Below are positions 25,529 to 40,957 of a DNA stretch of 64,000 bases, piece by piece. The translations under genes and the position numbers were made by a program. The notes under the pieces are model-generated. The model made no database searches, was not told the DNA's origin, and saw only the letters and a program-made list of their open reading frames with translations. How positions within the stretch are numbered: position 1 is the first letter of the stretch; each line of letters begins with the position of its first letter. The stretch comes from Antitrichia curtipendula (lineage: Eukaryota > Streptophyta > Bryopsida > Hypnales > Leucodontaceae), in contig OX579638.1 in the NCBI GenBank assembly GCA_951230915.1, positions 33,394,322-33,458,321 on the forward strand. Reading direction: 5' to 3'.

Positions 25529-26475
25529 ATATAATAGATGATGATAGTATTCAACTATAAAAAGAATAAGTATATTTGAAGCAAGACTCACTCCAATATG
25601 AGTGAAATGGTTTGTTCATCTTATCTAGAACAATTGGACGAGTGTCTATCTTTAAGGCTCCAATCTTCCAATCTATATGGTAAAATAGATTGGCAAATTT
25701 ATAGGTTAGTTTGGTGTGATTGAATTCAATTTTTATACTCCAAAATCTATGACCATATGGTCAAACATCTAAACATTATACATTGTTTGACCAAGGAATA
25801 TCTTAACAACATGGTCTTTTTTTCTTCATTATTTACTCAAGCTCCAAAATTTCAACATTCATCCACACATTGGATAAAAAATATCCCAGTAGTGCATTTT
25901 ACTTTTCCATGATTCTATTTTCAACCCTAATCTATCAGTTTCATCCAAGATTTTTGTTTAATTTGAAGTTTCATGACAATTTTCTAACCTTTCCATACCA
26001 TTTTGTACTAAGGGCATTTTGTTCTAAGGGCATTTTGTTGCAAGAGTCCGGTACTGGGTCCATTACTTTGGTGCTAATGGCCGCCAAATCACCGGAAAAA
26101 AAACCCGCAGCTACACAGTACACACTCGGAACCCTCCAAAACAAATTTGGTTTAGAACTATCCGTTTCTCAACTGAACTGAAGGCGTGCTTCACCATTCT
26201 GGCTGCATCGGCGTTGCAGGGCTCAATTTTCGGGGTTAAACTTTAGAAGACTAGTAGTTTAGTTTAATAAATAGAACGTCGAATATTCCAAGAGAACTGC
26301 AGATTACAAAAAGAAAAGATTTCTAATATATGCAGGGATACTAAAATAGGTTTAAATCTCAATAAAGCAGCTGTAAATAAATATTAATTCCTTGACTTTC
26401 TAACATACCAGAAAAAAGAAAATGCGAGGCGGCCTCAGTCAAAGAGCCCTGGACTTCATACGATAAATTCCGTAT
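25529..26475. other. Intergenic, short tandem duplication
   Basis: No gene. A 16-bp unit ctaagggcattttgtt is directly repeated twice at 26,008-26,039. A 103-codon frame at 25,870-26,181 has no recognisable motif. Confidence 0.35.
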
Positions 26476-26759
26476 GAAAATGGTCACTCCTAGAATTTAT
26501 CCACTCGAATGTCAAGACACTGATCGGACACATTGGTCACATATCCTTGTCATTCCGCTCCTATAGACATCTTAACTAACACATTCGCACGGCGCCCACA
26601 TGTCGGGCACAACCTAATCCTCACAATTAATGAGCCAGACAACGCACACCGCCACAACCAGTCAAACCTCATGTACACGGCCTCCCACAACTAATCTGCG
26701 CTCTTGCTGGCAGTGGGTCACAACCGAATGTAAAAGAACACGCGCCAAAGTCGCTACGA

Positions 26760-28383
<1,624 letters not shown>

Positions 28384-28874
28384 CTACCTGCGCAGCATCC
28401 AACATACAACACGGCGTCAGCAACCCTCATGCCCCCACGCAATTCGAAGACCAAAGTACGCTATTGGGGGGCACAAAACCTAAAACCCCGGATTCTGACT
28501 GGGAAAGGCATAAACCCCGCCTCACTGAACCTCAAAGAACGAGACGAAACCCACGAAGCAAAGACGGAAACGCATCACCGCAAGGCGCAAGCAGTACCGA
28601 AGAACTGGAGACGAGAAGGGACCACAAGCAAAGGCCACGACTGCACACACAGCTCGATCGAATCGCAGCAGCGTTCGTGGAGGTAATGTGGGGACGCTGC
28701 AGGAACCGATTGGCGAACCTCGGGACCGGCGGAGGAAGGGAAAATCCGAAAGACAGCTTGACGGAGACAGCGTGCTGGCGATGGGGGTCGCAAGAAATCC
28801 AGACCTTGAATGGCGACGACACCTGAACTGGAGTACAAGCAGCAAAGGAAATTAAAGCTTCTAGGAGACGAGAG

Positions 28875-28957
28875 CGCGGGAACGGGGAGATGACAGGGCT
28901 GGCGCCAAAGGGAGGGCCGGCACAAGATGTGGAAGTTGAATGGCGGGAACTTTATAT
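28875..28957 (-). promoter_or_regulatory. PCNA copy 2 core promoter with E2F-like sites
   Basis: On the minus strand a TATAAAG box (about 28,957-28,950) precedes TTCCCGCC (28,949-28,942), and TTCCCGCG lies at 28,882-28,875. These are the same three elements in the same order as copy 1, inside otherwise diverged sequence. Confidence 0.5.
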
Positions 28958-30235
28958 TGAGACTGTACCTAGCGACGTAGATACCGGTTTGTTCTGTACT
29001 TCGAGAATCTACGTGTTGGTTAGAATCTACCTATTCAACTTAAGTCGAAAGATATAAAACCGTTCACATCAAGCTGATGTGCACGCTGCACAGATAGTGG
29101 GGAAATTACAAGTAGGTGTTATTTTTTATTTGTATAGAAATGGATTTTTTTTTTTTAAATATCCCTAAGCATATTTTTTTCAACTTTTTTGTATTTTTTA
29201 CATTTGCCCGTCTCGTATGGATGTGAGTTTTAGGACATAATCATGTATTTGAAGGTGCATGAAATTTCCAATTGACATGAGCACATCAATGAACACATAA
29301 AGTATCATCTTCTTGGTACACATATCAGTTTGGCATTGGTTGTTAAGCTTTTACGAGGAGTACACATATTATTCTTGTATGAGTTGTTCTTAAAAATAGG
29401 CACCCTACCCACATATTTGTAATTTCTTGCAATTTGTTTGGATTGCAATAGATATGGTATATTGATTTGCCATATGTATTTTGTTTTTTGTATGTATTTC
29501 ATATCCATATCCATGCTATGAATATATATTATATATTTTGTATCCGTATCTTGTATCCCACTATTGGACAACCCAGATTGTTTGTAATCAATGGCTATCT
29601 TTTTTGTGACAACTATTTGATTGATGGCAATGGAGGGGGGACTTTTTGTTGGGGGGGAGGGGGGGGAATCAAGGGTTGTGGTTTTTTTACTAGAAAGGGG
29701 GGATTGGAAATTTGTAGGACCGAGCTACAAATTGCATCTTTTGGGTACATAGTGAATTCAAAAAGTATCAATGAGTGTGTTGCATTAATTTTTTAAACTT
29801 TTTGGATATTTGTGGTGCAATTTGCCTACAATGTTGCATTCACATGACAAGTAGAAATGGTGCAATTTCATATTTATTGTCACTTCATTATGGCATAACC
29901 CATGGGAAAAAAATTCAAATTACTTGCAAATATGTGTATTGCATAGATATGTTAGTTAAGAGGGTGACCATGCCTTTGCTTTTGTAATAAACATTGTTTG
30001 AAATTTTAGTGAGCTACTTACATGACATTAAATTGAAGATATGAAATGCTTAGTTCGCACAAGTGGATTGGTATGTACCCGAGAGTTGTTACTTGGGTCT
30101 CAAGGTTTTCTTTTTCTTGATTTTTCTAAGTTTTAGTAGAATTTATAGCCAAAAAATCATAAAATGAGTGCACAAACCATAATTGGTAGAAGTTTGTACT
30201 AACATGATGATTTATTCTTAGAAGTTTGAGGTGCC
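28958..30235. other. Intergenic, G-run
   Basis: No gene recognised. A run of G tracts at about 29,634-29,668 could form a G-quadruplex on the plus strand. The 109-codon frame over it has no motif. Confidence 0.35.
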
Positions 30236-30239
30236 TTAA

Positions 30240-31164
30240 TCCCTAAAGGACCAGCCTTGTATTTGGGGTAACATAACTTGGGGGGTAGATACGCTTCAGG
30301 AGAGATTTTATTTTCTTACTTGAAATTTTCACACAACATGGGGACGATGAGTATCTTTAAGGTCCAACAATTTTCACAACTTTTGCCTACATGGTTATAA
30401 ATTTATTATATGATAAGTAATTTGTTTTTCAACTCAGGTAGCCTAGGTAGATTAGAAAAAATCACTTTTTTCAAAAATAAAAATTTGAAATTGGTTCTTT
30501 AGATTTATACACATGGAAATCTTTGAATTATTCCATTTTGATTAATGAGATGAAAATTACGAGGAGTTCAATTTGTAGACAGTTATGGAACCTCTACTTG
30601 AAAATAAACTTTGAACTTTTTTATTTAACTCAATTTTCAATATTTTGAAATAAAATAAAATCATAGGATGTAGATTTCTTATTACAACATTACAACCATT
30701 GGGATTGACATTTTTCAATCCATAAATAAATTCTCAACAATTTCGTAGTTTAAATCATTCTCTAGTTTTTTCTATTTACTGTTTTTTCCCTATATGTTGT
30801 AAGATTCCAAATGATCTGAAAATTTTCAAGCATGTAGCCAATTTGCTTTGAAGAATGAATCTATAGAAGCACCACCAATTTGGAAATTTTTTCATACAAA
30901 AGTGACCTTGTGAAGTGAAGTTGCTTGATTTTTCGTAGGGCCAGGTCAAAAAAAGGATTTTTGCCAATCTTGCAATCTATGTAGTGGAAATTTCTAAAAA
31001 AAGTTCAAATATTTTCAAACTAGAGTAGTACAAGATTCTTCTATTACATGTGTCCAAAAATGATAACAAATTTTCAAAAATTTGGTACTTGTACTAAAAA
31101 TGACAATATTAGAGCATTTTGGAGCATTTTTAATTTAGAATATAACCATAACCAGACCTAGTAG
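30240..31164 (-). mobile_element. 925-bp TTAA-type element, copy R1
   Basis: Begins after TTAA (30,236-30,239) with TCCCTAAAGGACCAGCC. The other end near 31,164 is decayed (TGCA where TTAA is expected). It is similar along its whole length, inverted, to R2 (39,046-39,578 plus 59,464-59,854). No ORF. R1 is the unbroken reference that shows where the 19.9-kb element entered R2. The matching position is near 30,630. Confidence 0.75.
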
Positions 31165-32733
31165 TGCATGTGTCAAGATATGGCTATCTAAAAATTAGTA
31201 GTGTATGACAAAAAAAAGTCTTGTTAGCTCTAAAAATTATGTGTAGTCAAACCATTTAGAGGTCACCGTCCATTTCAAGAGAGACATAAAAAGTTAGTTT
31301 TGTACTTTGTAGGTAAAATTCAAGCAGTACAAGGGACAAGGGACTAAAAATTGAAGAACAGTGTTTTTGACATAAAAACATGCCAAGAGCTCAATGGCAA
31401 AATTGTTTTGTCAAGATTCCATTTCAATCAAAAGATTTCTATTTTGTCAAGAATTGAAGGAAGCACTTAAAATTGGCCCTATTAGAAAAAGTGCAAAAAA
31501 GAATACAAGCTTGCATTTATTATTCAAAGAATTTTTGGAAGATGTCCCCTAAAATTCAGATTTTTGCGGAATTCAAAAAATGATTCTATGGAAAGTCAAG
31601 CACTCAAATCCATAATGAGAAATTCCTAGAAATTATCCAAGTCGAGCTAAAATTCTACTAAAATTAGGTTAGAATTTTTTGTGCTAGTAATGTGCCTCTA
31701 AAAGTTTCAAATCATTCCGCCACCAACAAATACTTGAACATTTATTGCCATTGAATTTGGGTGGAATTTTACTAATTTGATAAATTGACCAGTATATAGG
31801 GAGCATATGATATCCAAATGAGGTTAAAGAGAATTATTTTCTTACTCCCACAATCCTTACAAAACACTCTAGACAAGTCAAAATATTTTGAAAATGCAAA
31901 TTTCATCATTTAGGATTTTTGTATTTCCTTGTATTAACCATTCGCCAATTTTTGCAAGTTCAAATGACCTGAGAGTAGGGATTAGGGGTCAAAAAACTAA
32001 TTTGAGACTCTTAAAGCCAATCATTTAGTTTGTTTATCATTTGTGCCTTTTTCTCCAAAAATTAGGTAGGGTCCAGTAATATGGTTGCTATTTTGTGAGC
32101 GTACAAGCATGAGCTTGTGAACATAAAATTTTTTAGAGTAAAGATCCATGACCGTGGAGGTGAATGGAGATGAATGTGGTTGGATGAATTATTTTATAGT
32201 TGGCTATGTTGTATATGGCATTTGGTACCAAAGAATTTAGATGATTGTTGAACGTTTTTTAAAAATTAGTTGTTTAGAATAAAGGTTAATTACCAAGTAC
32301 CTTAGATCTAAGGTTTATGGTGACTACTTGGAAACTAGGGACATGTGTTTATATGGTGTTATGAAACCATTTCAAGAAAGGGATTGTTTCCAATTAAAAT
32401 TTATAATTCTTTTCAAGCATTATTGAAATCCACCAAATTTATTTCTATGATAACACCAACATCTAATCACATATTTCAATTTAAGAGAAGCCGCATGTTG
32501 CTAATTGAGAGAAATAGATTCAATCCAAATTTTTTTATAATATTTGACCTCTAAAATGAAGATGTCTTCTAGAACAAATGTCTTCTAGACTGAAGATGAC
32601 CTTTACCAAGGATCACAGGAATGCAAAATAACTCAAGAATATAATAAGGTGCATAAATATAGTGGCCCCTTTTAGTCTCACTACATGACATTAAAAAATC
32701 AAGTAACAACAATAGTATCTAAAACAAGTTAGA
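31165..32733. other. Intergenic, nothing recognised
   Basis: AT-rich sequence without supportable features. Confidence 0.4.
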
Positions 32734-35700
32734 TCAATTCAACCCAATATCATATATGGGAGAAGAATGATCATTGACTTGACTACTATCATTGCATGTA
32801 AGCTCTAATGTTTCAACATCAACTTCAAGGTTTAAAAAGTTCTTGACATCAACATTGTATGAACAACGTTTGGTAATAGAAATGGGTGATGGAGCCTCTG
32901 TCATAGTTGTCACTAGAGTTTCAATATAACATGACAAACTCTTGGGACTAAGAAAAGACGACAACATAAGATGTTGGAGAGGATTGCCTCTGTAAGATAC
33001 AATGAATAAGCAATTAAAAATTTTGAATTAGTTTTGAAATATTGCACAATAAAAATAAATTTAGACATGCTTAAAAACAACAACCAACTTACTTATAGCA
33101 AAGTCTCTTTTGAAGCCTTGTAGAAGGCCTTACAAAGTCCTTGTCATCATAATCATCAAGCACTATAGACAAAGGGTGCTTGATTTGGACAGTGGCAATA
33201 GAAATAGGAGGGATGTTCAAAGGTTGAAGGACAATTTTGAAAATCTTACTATTGCTTTCCAAGGCCACAAAATGACGTTCAATATTGCAGCATGCATAAA
33301 TAGAGGCCCTTGTTTATTGAATGCAACATTATTAGTTGTCACAAATATGTTACACACAATGTAGTAAAAATATGGTTTAATAATAAAAACTAATGGGAGG
33401 TACCTGTAGATGCATAACAATTTTGTACCACATCATCTGGTTCTGAAAATGCCTCGATCGATAGCTGTACAAATAGAGGATTCTTCTCACAAGCATCTGT
33501 CCACGGAACTACACCATTCATGAGTTGAGTCTGCAAGGAAGTGAAGTTGTAGAATAGATCTACTTCTTCAAGGTTTGTGCCTACATTGCTAAGTTGTTGG
33601 ATCACATAGATTGAAAACTTAGACTCCATTGATGTTTCCTCCCATTTTCTTCATACAAAAAAGAAGGATCTGAAAGCGCTGTGACTGTCAAGGATAAACA
33701 AGTATGACAATTAATACTTGACAAATATAATATTGTTAGAAGTAGATTCAAACATCAAAATTTATGAATGAAGGCACAAAAGAAAGAAGAGGTGCAAAAA
33801 TAGATGATGGCACAGACGAAAAAAGGATATTTTCCTTTATGACACTCTTTTTCACCGTCTTCTTTGTAGTCTTCTTCTTCTTTGGCTTTTGCCCCTTCTT
33901 CATTTGAACAACTTTTTCAAGCTCCTCCTCTTCATCAAAAAAATCCTCCTCTGTGGTTGTTTTGGGATGGTCATTAGTGGCCTCTTTCTCATGTCCCTCA
34001 AATGTTGGAGCAAAAATCCTTGGACACTCTAGGTACTAAGAACAAGCTTGGAGTTCTTGAAAAGAAATCCCCATTGTTGAGTCAAGGTGAACATACAGCC
34101 CTTCAAAGAAGTGTCAAGACACCCTCTAAAAAGCTTAGACATGAAATTTCTCTCAATCCCACCTTTTAGAACCAGTTCTTGCTTGGAATTTTTGAAATCA
34201 TAGAATAGGGGTGATTATTGCAATGACAAAGATACAAATGTGACTTCCTAGATGGATTTGATAAAGAAGTCATATTTATAAAAATAAATATGATTGAAGT
34301 AAAAGACATACCTGTATAGAATCCTCTTTAATGCAACATTTGTACCCTCTTGGTCTTTGAAAGGAGTAGACCTTGAATATGAAGAGTCATTCTTGAAGAG
34401 CCACCAAAAAGCATGATTCCATAATACAATGCGCCATGTCTCCACATAATCCTCAATCTTCTCTAACTTATTGTTGGCACTCCAATAAACATCAATATTC
34501 TTAGAATTAATAATGCTTATGAATTCTACTTTGGCTGCTTTTTCCAACAACAAAGAACTCAAGAAATATAAGTATGAAGACATTATTAAGGCAAACTATA
34601 TAATGGAACAACCATAAGATAAGAATCTAAATATTTATAAATTTATAAAATATAAGTATGAAATATATAAATGATACAAAATATTAATAATATACCTCAG
34701 CCCAAAAAATAACTTTAGAGAGCCATATCTCTAAAGTAAATGTGTTGAAACCAAGGGTTGGAAATTTGAAGCCCTCTAGAGATGTCTTGTTGGAGTTCCA
34801 CCACCTAAGCCAACGAACCTTGTGGTTTCGTTGAACTACATATGTATATATCCTTTGAAGTTTCTCCAATGACATCTTAGGCTTCTTATTGGCGTTGTAA
34901 TGCAAGTTAATCTTAAATTTCAAACGACAAAACCTTAGTGAAAACCAAACCAAACCAAACCAAACCACAAACCACAAGTAATCATGGAAGTCATTCATTT
35001 GGAAGTAAATAGAATTATATACCTCTTCTAGAAATCCAACACCATTTTTTGGATTTGCAATAGTTGACTACTTATCAAGCTCTGCTCGAAATCCTTTTAT
35101 AGTTGCGGTGGCAACTTAGGTCATGGTATCTTAAACTTCCTTTGGAGTTCGATCTTGCAACTATATTTTTTCATAATGCAATCGCATTGCTACATTTGAA
35201 ACAATAATAATTTTTTGCTATACATAAAAAATAGGAATGTTAAATGAATACAAAACAAATCTACAAATTACCACAAATGAATGAAATTTTTTGTAAACAA
35301 AAGATACTCACCCTATAAAGGAATTGTATAAAGACATTCGACATCCATGGATATCAAGCACTTGATAGTTTTCTATTTTGCATTTCTTGTAATCTTCATT
35401 GTTTAAAAAAAACTTGAAGTCTTCTAGTTCCAAGTTGCTATAGATACTCATCATGTTCAATTATTGAGCTAAGTTGCTCTTGACATAAAAATGCTTTGTA
35501 GACCTGCCAATACCAATGAAAATAGAACTTAAGATAAATAAACATGAAAGCATGGAATACAACAATATACCAAAAGAAGTAGTGAAGTATAAAAGCGTTT
35601 TTTTTAAATCAGAAATTGAAACTCATCAATTGGTATCATTCATAGCCTCCAATAAAATGCACATACGACCTTCTAATACCAAAAGCATACAATCAACGGG

Positions 35701-36480
35701 CATATGCCACAAACACTTATGATAATGCATCATGTGGATGTATACATACCAAGCCGCCAACCTATGATTGCCATTCCATACAAAGAACATATGGTTTGTC
35801 AAATGTGAGATGGATGGTTGAGACTTCAACCAACACTCAAATTGATCATTCTCTCATATCTAGCATTCATTCCATGTCTTTACGATCTCGGATGTCACTA
35901 ACTTGCAAATCTCCTTGTCATTCATTGTCAATACATAAAATACACTATTACTTGGTCGATATCCACGAGCAAAGTCTGCTTCCAATCATTTCACCTGACT
36001 CTAAAGAAGAAGACACACTAATGGAAGCCCAATCATCATGCATAAAGGAATATCAAATCGGCATCTTGAACCACCGCCGTTGAATAGTATACTCTTGATG
36101 ATGGCGTTGGAGTCAATTTTTTTATCAATTCACACATCCTGCTCCACCTCTTCTACTGTTTGCCCTTCAAAAGTAGGATCAATACTTTGACTTTCAACAA
36201 TGGTGGAAGCTTTCAATGAACAAAATATTGAAAACAAATTATAGTTAATAATAAAAAATCATTAAAAATTGAAGCAAATTATGTTACAACTATAATACAA
36301 AAACAATCGATGCAACATCCATGCATAGATAATTAGAAATGTTCAAGGGAAGCGAGTAATGTACAAGACTAGAAAATGATACCTAATGAGAAGTTCTAGC
36401 TACTTCAATTTCCAAACCGTGAACACCTTCAATGCATTCAAGGACATCCTCCCTGCCTTCGCCGCAATCCTCTCCATCTT
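32734..36480 (-). pseudogene. Decayed multi-exon gene with ParB/DGQHR-like GNHR motif
   Basis: A series of minus-strand exon-like blocks separated by AT-rich gaps. 35,829-35,626 contains VWNGNHRLAAWYV, the Gly-x-His-Arg signature of ParB- or DGQHR-type folds. About 35,510-35,335 reads as protein but is broken by an in-frame TAA. 34,998-34,684 (Trp-rich, RWLRWWN) and 34,583-34,248 (WRIVLWNHAFWWLF) follow. 34,010-33,840 encodes a Lys/Glu-rich run, then 33,629-33,390 and 32,967-32,734. The order (GxHR domain, central block, Lys/Glu-rich tail) resembles the plus-strand gene at 50,321-56,950 of the 19.9-kb element, so it may be a decayed relative. I could not define every splice site. Confidence 0.45.
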
Positions 36481-38529
36481 TATGCAACAAGGCACTTTTT
36501 AAATTCATAGTAGAAGCAAGAGCAAGCAAAGCACACCAAACTCAACAATGCAAAACAAAGAAGACTATGCAAAAGCAAACCCTAGCCTAGCCAACAAATT
36601 CTTTGTTGGTCAAAAAAAAAGAAAATTGAATATAAAATTGGTAGATTTAGGACAAGGAAATCTCCTTAAAAGCTTTTCCATTTTTGAAGATTTCCAATCC
36701 CAAAGTTTTTTAACCTATATGTAGATTATAACCTCACAAGTTACCTCAATTTTTTTCCAGAATTTTGGGACTCACGACCAATTTTATAAAAATCCACAAA
36801 GTCCTCTAAAAACTCTACGGGCAAGATTTGGCCTAAAAATCTTCTCATTCTATAGATTTCAGACCAGATTTCAATATGCTGAATTTGTTTTTAGGCCATA
36901 AAACACTCAAAAAGTGTCTGCTTTTCATGTACTATACACCATTTGAATCGTCTTCTCAAGCTACACAATAAAATGTTTGGTGTCAAATGCACCTCTAAGA
37001 AAAAAATGTGTATATAAATTGAACTCCTAACAATCTACTCATTGTATTTCTACAAATATATACATGAACTTACCAACTCTACGCTTCTTAGCAACATATT
37101 ATTCTTTGCTAGACTTGATTGGTGTAAGTCTTCTTCAATTTCATCTACACTATTTAGCTTGACAATATTTGCTAATACTAATCTCAACGCCATTGGCTTT
37201 CAACAAGCGTCTAAGCATCTTCTATGTTTCTAGCTGCTTCTCACTAGAAAAGTGCAGACATGCCTAATGTCTCTTCCTACAACAACCTTCTGGCATCCCT
37301 CCAATGGAAAACATTGCAAGAAAACAAATTATACTTATTTGTTGCCAACTCTGCAATCTCTTCAATATATAGCATTCTTGGAGTGATGAACTTATTCTCA
37401 TCCAATTAATTATAACTTCTTTGGCTAAAACAACATTTACAATTTACAAAAATATAAACGGTCACTAAGATCATCCTTTTTTTTTTTTAAAGGGCAGTAA
37501 GTACATTCCATATTTTTGAATGCTTCACATATTCTATGAATTTTGAATTGCTCTCTTTTATGAATTAGATAAGCTTCATTGATCACTTTAAAAGCAATCT
37601 AACTTATGAAAAATTTGTGTGGCTATTTAAGTTATACAATATTTGGAGCAACTGACAATACTACATTTTGACAAATAATGATAACACTACGTTCCTATCT
37701 TTGTGAATTCAATTTCTAGAATAATCTCATGCCCTTATAATTTTTAATTCTAAATACCTTCACTCTCTTGATCTTTGTATTCTACATGGTTCCTATCATT
37801 TTACGTTGATTTCAAGTAAGTCCTTTGTTTATGCATCAATGACATCCATTCGAGCAGATGGTCATGAAATTCCACTAATCCTTCCTCTTGGAGAAGAAGG
37901 ATATGCTATATTGTCTTTATACCTTCTTCATGTTTGATTCAAATTTGTTCAATTTAATATCGACGTTGAAGAAGAAATCATATCTGAATTTGGCCACTTG
38001 AAAGAGTTCGTCCATATGCTAAAGTTAGCAATCTAGAGTGGTCATGTTTGGCACCTTCGTCCAGGGTGCTATTGAGCTTATGGTTTGTCTTTCCTTATGA
38101 TGGGTGCCTCCAATGATATCTTACCTTGCTAATCAGACTATTCTACAGTAGATATGCATTTTGTCCAATATGTTATTAGAAATTCTACAAAATATGAGCA
38201 TGTCACAACTACTAGTACTCCATTCAACTTGTTCACTTGAAGCAAGAAGTTGTTGATCCTATCATAGATATATCTAGCGAGTTAGAAGGAGAGTACCCTA
38301 GCCAACCAAGTTTGCGGACATTTTTTTCTCATAGTTCCAAATGATGTCGTCAAGCCAACTTCGACTTGTTATAGCACGCCTTCAACTAGTCCTGCTCTAT
38401 CTACTTACTCTTGTCCACCAACTTATCCCAATAGTACAACCATAGTTAGTATTGTCAATTGCCTTTGCAAGCTAGCATCTATTTGCGAATCCAAGAACAA
38501 AGTTGTTGTACTAGACTATGATTCAATCA
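36481..38529. other. Intergenic, nothing recognised
   Basis: AT-rich sequence with only short frames, some of which may be remnants of older transposons. I see no motif. Confidence 0.4.
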
Positions 38530-39045
38530 TACATCAGAAGGTACAATATCTTCCTCTAAACTTTGATAGAAACATGGTATTTGAGTTGCGATTTCTTCAT
38601 GCTTCATCTTCAACATCCGCTGTAAGGAACCTCCATGGCATAGATAATTGGTACAACAGCCATAGTGTTGGGCCATGACATCCAATATCAACAACCAAGA
38701 TGGTCTCAAATCCAGGAAATCTTATTGTACAGGCCATGGCCATCTGGTATGTAACAACTCTAACTGCGACTACTTCAGGCGTTTGTCAAAGCACAATGAG
38801 ACTGAGTGGTGTGGTTATATTTTTGTTCCATTCTATGTTGGCGCAACCCTTCCACATGATTCCACTATTTTTTGCAAGATATACAAATTTCCACCCCATT
38901 GTGTCCGTGTCTGTGATGCTAAAATATATTATGTTTTCAACGATACTACCTTAATGACTAGAGCATGCATTCATTTAGAAAATCACATGCATCATCTTGC
39001 CCTTGGCATATGCAGAGAGTCCTTAGACACTTTTTCTAGACTTAA
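38530..39045 (+). pseudogene. Transposase pseudogene, N-terminal half
   Basis: Protein-like sequence starts near 38,535 (LPLNFDRNMVFELRFLHASS), shifts frame near 38,690, and continues to 39,045. That stretch contains a Cys/His-rich block (CTGHGHLVCNNSNCDY … CKIYKFPPHCVRVCDAKIYY … RACIHLENHMHH). The pattern resembles the zinc-binding N-terminal region of large plant transposase-like proteins. It ends at the TTAA where element R2 entered. The C-terminal half resumes at 59,855. Removing the insertion and one TTAA joins the two halves in frame (TFSRL then NADRVSENPATTNSA). The family name (MULE-like) is tentative. Confidence 0.65.
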
Positions 39046-39578
39046 CTCCTAAAGTTCCATGACTATATTTTCACTGAAAATGCTCAAGAACTGCCAGTTT
39101 TAGTACAAGTACCAAATTTTTGAAGAAAAACTTTTTTTGACACAATTAACCGTAGGATCTTGTATTATGTTGACTTGAGAACATGTGATAAAAATTTCAG
39201 AACTTTCCACCGCGTGGATAGCAAGATATAAGCATTCAAAATCACTGAAATCGGTTTTTTGACCCTGCAAAAAATCGGGCAGCTGCACTTCAGAAGCTCA
39301 CTTTTCTATGAAAAATTTCCCAAATAGTGGTGCATCTTTGGATTCTTTTTCCTAGACAAGTTGGCTACATGCTTAAAAAATTTCACATCATTTGGAATTG
39401 TACAACATATAGGAAAAAAATAGTAAGTAGAACAAAGTAGAGAATGATTCAAAATACAAAATTGTTAAGAATTTAAATATGGAATTGAAAAATGCCAATC
39501 CCAATGGTCAAAATATTGTAATAAACAATCTACATCCTATGATTATATTTTTTTCAAAAAATATTGAAAATTGAGTAA
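39046..39578 (+). mobile_element. Element R2, left part
   Basis: Left 533 bp of a 924-bp TTAA element split by the 19.9-kb element. Starts CTCCTAAAG after TTAA (39,042-39,045) and matches R1 inverted. The right part is at 59,464-59,854. Confidence 0.8.
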
Positions 39579-39604
39579 ATGCCCTATTTAACTACTTTTG
39601 GACT
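39579..39604 (+). repeat. Left terminal inverted repeat of the 19.9-kb element
   Basis: 26 bp, perfect inverse of 59,434-59,459. Preceded by GTAA (39,575-39,578), the left copy of the target duplication. Confidence 0.9.
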
Positions 39605-39627
39605 GGGGGTAGTCCAGAATTAAGGAA

Positions 39628-40928
39628 GTGGCAAAATCCCCCGATGTTTTCCTCCTATATCAAGAGATTTCCCCATGTATGATGGGGTTGCATGCATCAA
39701 GTTTTGCAGTCGTTACTACTGCATGAACTGCTTTGTCTGTATAGAAATGACTCGAATTCTTCAGACATTGCTCGATAATTCCTGTGCAGAAGTTTGCACT
39801 ACTGGATTGGGAGAAATCCGACCAAGGTATCTAATATTTGAGGATCCCATTAGCAGTAGAACGACGTCCCAAAAAGTATCGAGAGATCTCCCGATGAAAA
39901 GTGCTTGAAGCAAATATAGCTCCCATCACCCATATGAATCCCTATCTCAACTCTTGTGGTACAATGCGAGTGCTATACTTACAGTCCTCCAAAACAGTAT
40001 ATGATTCACAAGAAGACATGATGTAAGAGATTGTCTCAAAGAGTAGGAGATGATTACATAATTATCAAATGAGGATTTCCTCTTAGGGAAAACGCCCGCA
40101 GTCATGATTTCAACGTGAGATCCCCCGATAGAGTACTAACATCGTCAAGCAATGTAATCATCTATAACAAAGTGATGGTTTGTGATTAAATGCCAACACT
40201 CACCGTATATTATTAACCACTCATTCACGCGGAGGTCCACGACTGCGTTCGTAGCTAGAATCCGTTTTGCAGCAAATGTACATCATGGCTGACCTCCAGT
40301 GGTACACCAGGAGATCCCCCGATGAAATTTGTAGGAAGGCAACTGGAGGAGTGTGTAAAGACTAAGACATTGCCAATCTGACTCCAGATGAATATTGGCA
40401 AGCATATTGTTCCATCAGAAATAGTAACAGATTGTATGAAAGGAACATGGAGTCTCTCTCACTACTAGAAATGGTCTCTACCTGGTTGCCTACTTCTTGA
40501 GACTAAAGATCAAGAAATCCATGAAAGCAGAATTCCCTCGTTCACTAAATGTGAGAAGAAATAAATTGCAGACACAGATTAATACTGAAGCACGCATAAT
40601 CCAAGCACTGCACTTTCAATCTGATACAAACATGAACCACATGCAATGCAACACATCAGAGAAAGCCGAAGCCACACTTCAGGTATAAGCAAAATTATCC
40701 TAAGTTGCATGCAGAGATTAAACCGCAGCATACCGAAATAGATGTTTTCATTATGCCGACATACGGTATTACATGTCACAGACAACAGCTGCAAGAAAAT
40801 GGTGTCTACAAGCAGTCATACTCAAACACAGAAGTACAACTCTTGGCTGCGCTAAGTGGTTGGAGATTTCATCAGGAGATTTCACGATGGCGGCATGGCC
40901 CGTAGAAAGGATCAAAAGATCTTCCGAT
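39628..40928. repeat. Left-end palindrome cluster
   Basis: Copies of the 18-bp motif ATCGTGAGATCTCACGAT and its variants at 39,628 (half), 39,659, 39,878, 40,112, 40,306, 40,871 and 40,911 (weak). Variants with CCCCC in the right half-site are common here. The cluster lies between the left terminus and the 3' end of the minus-strand transposase gene. Confidence 0.8.
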
Positions 40929-40957
40929 GATCGGAAAGATCCGAACAGGGGAGTCCA

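Noticed and set aside
29634..29668. G-quadruplex regulatory element
   Set aside because: G runs are present, but no gene is nearby and there is no conservation evidence, so it is noted only in the region entry.
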